Part shown: one piece after another, positions 61,167 to 64,000 of the stretch
Position numbering within the stretch: the first letter of the stretch is position 1
How the letters are laid out: every line of letters starts with the position of its first letter
Assembly: GCF_900103885.1 (NCBI RefSeq)
Contig: NZ_FNIM01000014.1
Coordinates: 18,078 to 82,077, forward strand
DNA: 64,000 nucleotides
Direction: 5' to 3'
From: Actinomyces ruminicola
GTDB lineage: Bacteria; Actinomycetota; Actinomycetes; Actinomycetales; Actinomycetaceae
The notes under the pieces: generated by a model
Seen by the model: only the letters and a program-made list of their open reading frames with translations
Told to the model about the DNA's origin: nothing
The model's database searches: none
Made by a program: the position numbers and the translations under genes

Positions 61167-61872
61167 GCGGTGGCTCCCGGAGGCGGCCGATCCCCTCGGC
61201 GCTATCGGCGGTCTCGGCGTGCTGCGGCCGCGTGAGCGCCGGTTTCCGTGGCCAGTCGTCCTCACCGAGTCCGCGGTGAGCGCGCGTGCCCTGGCGCGCG
61301 GGCCGCGCACCGTGACACTGCGCCCCATACGCCCCCGTGATCAGCGCGCCTGGCAGCGGCTGCGGCTGGCCGACGACGCCCGGCTAGCCCCCTGGGAGGC
61401 GACGCTCCCGCCCGGCAGCCCCGATGCACTCGGCTCCTTCCGGGAGTATGTGCGTGCCCAGAACCGGTTGGCGCGGCGCGGCGAGGCGATGCCCTTCGTG
61501 CTGGAGGTAGACGGCGTGCTGGCGGGCCAGGTGTCGGTGTCGTCCATCCGCTGGGGCGCGCTCGAGTGCGCGACCGTGGGCTACTGGATCGGTGCCCAGT
61601 GGGAGGGCCGCGGGGTGATGACGCTCGCGGTGGCGATGGTGCTGGATCACCTGCTCGGCGAGCAGGTGGGGCTGCACCGCGTGGAGATTGACGTCAGGCC
61701 CGAGAACACTCGTAGCTTGGCCGTGTGCCGACGACTCGGACTGCGGCAGGAGGGCCTGCGGCGGGGACTGATGTTCATCAATGGTGCCTGGGCGGACCAT
61801 GTCGTCTTCGCCGTCGTAGCGGAAGAAGTCGCGGCCGAAGGCGGATTTGTGAGTCGCCTGGGACGAATGTGA
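61159..61872 (+). CDS. GNAT acetyltransferase, RimJ-like
   Basis: A 237-residue GNAT-fold enzyme starting inside the end of the preceding gene (ATG 61159, stop of the former at 61166), so probably translationally coupled. The acetyl-CoA motif is YWIGAQWEGRGVMTLAVAM (about residues 136-154), with HRVEIDVRPENTRSLAV, then RLGLRQEGLRRG as in RimJ/RimL N-terminal acetyltransferases. A 60-residue N-terminal extension precedes the domain. The substrate is presumably a ribosomal or other protein N-terminus; in Glp loci this gene is a regular neighbour. Confidence 0.9.
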   Translation: MPERWLPEAADPLGAIGGLGVLRPRERRFPWPVVLTESAVSARALARGPRTVTLRPIRPRDQRAWQRLRLADDARLAPWEATLPPGSPDALGSFREYVRAQNRLARRGEAMPFVLEVDGVLAGQVSVSSIRWGALECATVGYWIGAQWEGRGVMTLAVAMVLDHLLGEQVGLHRVEIDVRPENTRSLAVCRRLGLRQEGLRRGLMFINGAWADHVVFAVVAEEVAAEGGFVSRLGRM

Positions 61873-61991
61873 AAACTGAGGTTCGGTGATTGGGGGTCAT
61901 CCCGTGTCGCTGGGAATTATCGCGGGAGAATGCGGGCGCAATACCCGCCAACACGCCGTGTGAGTGCCCGAATTCCGTAGCCACGTCCGCT

Positions 61992-61997
61992 TACGGT
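61992..61997 (+). promoter_or_regulatory. -10 box of leaderless GlpR-like gene
   Basis: TACGGT followed by TGAGCC and GTG at 62004. The same TTGAGCCGTG string precedes the DUF3027 gene. Confidence 0.45.
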
Positions 61998-62003
61998 TGA
62001 GCC

Positions 62004-63158
62004 GTGGGAATCGGAACGTGGGCGCTACTGGCACTCGTCGCGGTTCTCGCCGTGTATCTGCTGCCGTTCCTGGTCGGGCGTCGCGAGGCGATGGGCATGG
62101 CCAACGCGGAGGATCGCTACTCCTCGGAGTTGCGGCTCCTCGCCACGGGGAATGCGGCCGTTCCGGAGGGCGGCTGCGGGGGCGGACACGCCATGATTTT
62201 CCGACGCCGACCGGAGGTGAGGGCGATGAACAGGCCCGAAGTCAGGAATGTGCGTGCGCTGCGCAAGGAGCGTGAGCTCGTGCGCGTCCGTGCTGCGCAT
62301 GAGCGCGGCCGGGAGCGGCGCCGTGTCGCTGCCTCCCACCGCGCCACGGTCGCGCTCATCCTGCTGGGCATGACTCTCGGCGCCCTGGTAGTCGCCGGGG
62401 TGACGGTCATGCCATGGTGGCCCGTGGCCATTCCCGCCGGTCTGCTGTGCGCGTCCGCGGTGGCCGGACGCCGGGCGGCGCGGGCCTCCGCGGCGTCCGA
62501 TCTCCGTGAACGCCGCCGCATTGCCGCGCTTGAACGTGAGTTGACGGCGCTGACCGGAGGCTCCGCCGGACGGCGTTTGGTTGAGGACGCGCCTCAGGAG
62601 ACGGCCGAGGCGGCGCAGCCGCAGAGCGGCGAGACTGCGGAGGGGAGCCGGGCCGGGCAGGATCCCCGAGCGCAAGGCGTCGAAGCCGAAGCTGCGGAGG
62701 CCATCGGGCAGGTTGCGGAGCTCGCCGAGCCGGAACAGGGGAGCGCGGCAGACACGGTTGCTGATCGCGGCGCGACCGATGACGCGGGCCCGCAGACCCC
62801 GGCAGGGGACGAGCGAGGTGCTGCTTCCGCCCCCGCCGCCGAGGCCGCCGTGCCGGACGCCGCTGCTTCCGCGCCCGAGGAGAGCGGGGGAGACGACGAT
62901 GCCAAGGCGCCTAAGACCCCGCCCCAGGGCTGGCACCCGGTGAGCGTTCCGGCGCCCACCTACACCTTGGCTGCGCGTGCTCCCCGCCGCAGCTATGAGC
63001 CGCCTGTGGAGGAGCCCTTCGACTCCGCCCCGGTTCCTGAGCGGCCCCGCGGCGTGCGCACCTATCCCACTGCGGACGTCACGGTGGGAGGCGACGAGCC
63101 CGTGTTCCACCCCATCGACCTGGAGGCGGTGCTTGAACGGCGCCGCGCCGGCGCCTGA
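62004..63158 (+). CDS. GlpR/SepX-like membrane protein (putative division receptor)
   Basis: A 384-residue protein. An N-terminal membrane segment (WALLALVAVLAVYLLPFLV, about residues 6-24) is followed by a basic cytoplasmic stretch with NRPEVRNVRALRKERELVRV, then two close membrane segments (TVALILLGMTLGALVVAGVT and MPWWPVAIPAGLLCASAVAG, about residues 113-155), and a long acidic Ala/Glu/Pro-rich disordered tail ending VFHPIDLEAVLERRRAGA. Topology, position downstream of the MoeA-like and GNAT genes, and the conserved C-terminal peptide fit GlpR/SepX, the membrane partner of Glp at the divisome. GTG start appears leaderless. Assignment rests on context and layout. Confidence 0.7.
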   Translation: MGIGTWALLALVAVLAVYLLPFLVGRREAMGMANAEDRYSSELRLLATGNAAVPEGGCGGGHAMIFRRRPEVRAMNRPEVRNVRALRKERELVRVRAAHERGRERRRVAASHRATVALILLGMTLGALVVAGVTVMPWWPVAIPAGLLCASAVAGRRAARASAASDLRERRRIAALERELTALTGGSAGRRLVEDAPQETAEAAQPQSGETAEGSRAGQDPRAQGVEAEAAEAIGQVAELAEPEQGSAADTVADRGATDDAGPQTPAGDERGAASAPAAEAAVPDAAASAPEESGGDDDAKAPKTPPQGWHPVSVPAPTYTLAARAPRRSYEPPVEEPFDSAPVPERPRGVRTYPTADVTVGGDEPVFHPIDLEAVLERRRAGA

Positions 63159-63345
63159 CAAACAACGGCCGACACGCTCGGGCAGCAGGACCACCGTCCG
63201 CCCACGTTGCGAGCAGGTGGACAGGGCTGCTTTTCCGCGCAGGTCCACCCGGCCTCGCCTCGGCCGAGTAATACCTGGTGGCGTGAGTCACTGCTGTGCG
63301 ACTTGCGGGCCGCCACGACTGAGGTGCTACGATCTGCGGTGCCCA

Positions 63346-63418
63346 GGGGCTATGGCGCAGTTGGTAGCGCGTCTCGTTCGCAATGAGAAGGTCGGGGGTT
63401 CGAATCCCCCTAGCTCCA
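63346..63418 (+). tRNA. tRNA-Ala (anticodon CGC)
   Basis: Complete cloverleaf: acceptor GGGGCTA (63346-63352) pairs with TAGCTCC (63411-63417); D-arm GCGCAGTTGGTAGCGC; anticodon stem TCTCG/TGAGA (one G-T pair) around TTCGCAA; T-arm with GTTCGAATC. CCA is not encoded in full (ACCG follows). A TACGAT box precedes it at about 63328. Confidence 0.97.
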
Positions 63419-63429
63419 CCGCATGATCA

Positions 63430-63472
63430 GATTCGCCCCGCCCGTCAATCGGGCGGGGCGAATCTTAGTTTT
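63430..63472 (+). terminator. Strong intrinsic terminator after tRNA-Ala
   Basis: GATTCGCCCCGCCCG (63430-63444), loop TCAAT, CGGGCGGGGCGAATC (63450-63464), then TTAGTTTT. A 15-bp perfect stem with a T-tract. Confidence 0.93.
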
Positions 63473-63769
63473 CCGCGTGAGCACGGTCTGCTGAGTCGAT
63501 TGTGGATGGGTCCGCCGTCGGGGACGCGGGTTGGTCGCCGGGGAGCCCGACAGGTGAGCGTGCTCGGGGGCCGCCCAGTTAGGCGCTGCACTAGTACCCC
63601 GGGGTTTTGCAGTCCGTGGGGGTGGGGCGAGTGCTGCAGGCCCGGGGCGTGTGGCCGCGGTGGGTGGGTCTCGTAGTGTGGTGGCAATTCCCGCGGTGGT
63701 TTCCTCTGGTAGGGGGCATCGTGGGAGCCCAGATTCTCGACCAAGATTCACCAGGAAGGTTCACCCACG
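63473..63769. other. Spacer between tRNA-Ala and IS element; probable IS left end
   Basis: No gene is seen. The left end of the insertion sequence should lie here, perhaps near GGGTCTCGTAGTGTGGTGG (about 63663-63681), but without the right end the inverted repeat cannot be confirmed. Confidence 0.35.
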
Positions 63770-64000
63770 ATGCCCGAGAACAAGTCTGCCGTGTCCACGC
63801 TGATCCAGGAAGTCCTTGCGGACCCCGACCTGGCTCATGATGATGTCTTCCGTCGGCTGCTTCAGGCCGGCCTGCAGGACCTTGTGGACGCCGAGGCCTC
63901 AGCGGTGATCGGCGCCGGCCGCTACGAGCGCACCGAGAAGCGCACCAACCGGCGTAACGGTACGAGGGCTAAGAGGCTGGCGACCACCGCCGGGGAGGTG
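63770..64000 (+). mobile_element. IS256/Mutator-family transposase, truncated by window end
   Basis: The first 77 codons of a transposase: MPENKSAVSTLIQEVLADPD, then DDVFRRLLQAGLQDLVDAEA, then IGAGRYERTEKRTNRRNG, the last being the conserved IS256-family N-terminal block that precedes the DDE catalytic domain. ATG preceded by AGGAAGG. The catalytic part lies beyond 64000, so integrity cannot be judged. It is inserted downstream of tRNA-Ala and its terminator. Confidence 0.85.

Overview
The window is a strongly GC-rich chromosomal segment. Proteins are rich in Ala, Arg and Gly, third codon positions are almost always G or C, and GTG/TTG starts are common. Several pieces point to an actinobacterium, most likely of the Actinomyces / Actinomycetaceae type: an XPB helicase next to a helicase-associated-domain protein, a DUF3027 protein, c-di-AMP (ydaO-type) riboswitches in front of NlpC/P60 hydrolases, an IdeR/DtxR-type regulator, a MoeA-like/GNAT/membrane-protein cluster resembling the Glp-GlpR cell-division locus, and many apparently leaderless genes. 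This assignment is inference from gene content; no rRNA or marker comparison was possible.

Region 1 (about 1-25.2 kb) is an L-rhamnose and rhamnoside utilisation island. Three different GH78 alpha-L-rhamnosidases without signal peptides, two GPH-type importers and a GH1 beta-glucosidase can release L-rhamnose inside the cell. A minus-strand operon, rhaM - MFS permease - rhaI - rhaB - rhaD, converts it to dihydroxyacetone phosphate and lactaldehyde. A LacI-family gene sits beside the operon. The same 14-bp near-palindrome (about TTGAAACGGTTCAA) lies just downstream of the -10 box of three promoters (rhaM operon and two rhamnosidases), so a single LacI regulon is likely. The island also carries decayed material: a GH43 remnant and a broken epsilon/zeta-type toxin-antitoxin pair.

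Region 2 (25.2-49.4 kb) is mostly housekeeping: YbjQ-like and SprT-like proteins, a membrane-anchored lysozyme-like protein, cardiolipin synthase, HrpA helicase, an alpha/beta hydrolase that seems to lack its nucleophile, PspA, a TPM-domain protein, a glutamine amidotransferase, XPB and partner, DUF3027, an NCS2 purine permease, an MFS exporter and a DtxR-type repressor. Region 3 (49.4-57.6 kb) has two riboswitch-controlled NlpC/P60 hydrolases, a universal stress protein, tRNA-Arg(CCU) and a 1390-residue DUF4011/SF1-helicase/Vsr-like protein whose ATPase and nuclease residues look lost. Region 4 (57.6-63.4 kb) holds mscL, a SAF protein, 5-FTHF cyclo-ligase (minus strand) and the Glp/MoeA-like - GNAT - GlpR-like run (plus strand), then tRNA-Ala(CGC) with a strong terminator. 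An IS256-type transposase begins at the window edge.

The most unusual signals are a dispersed intergenic element in five copies, built from 23-bp iterations of a CCGA-YY-TCGG palindrome; the apparently inactivated helicase-nuclease; the zeta-toxin ruin; and two other small dispersed repeat families concentrated in the gene-poor gaps of the rhamnose island and around hrpA.
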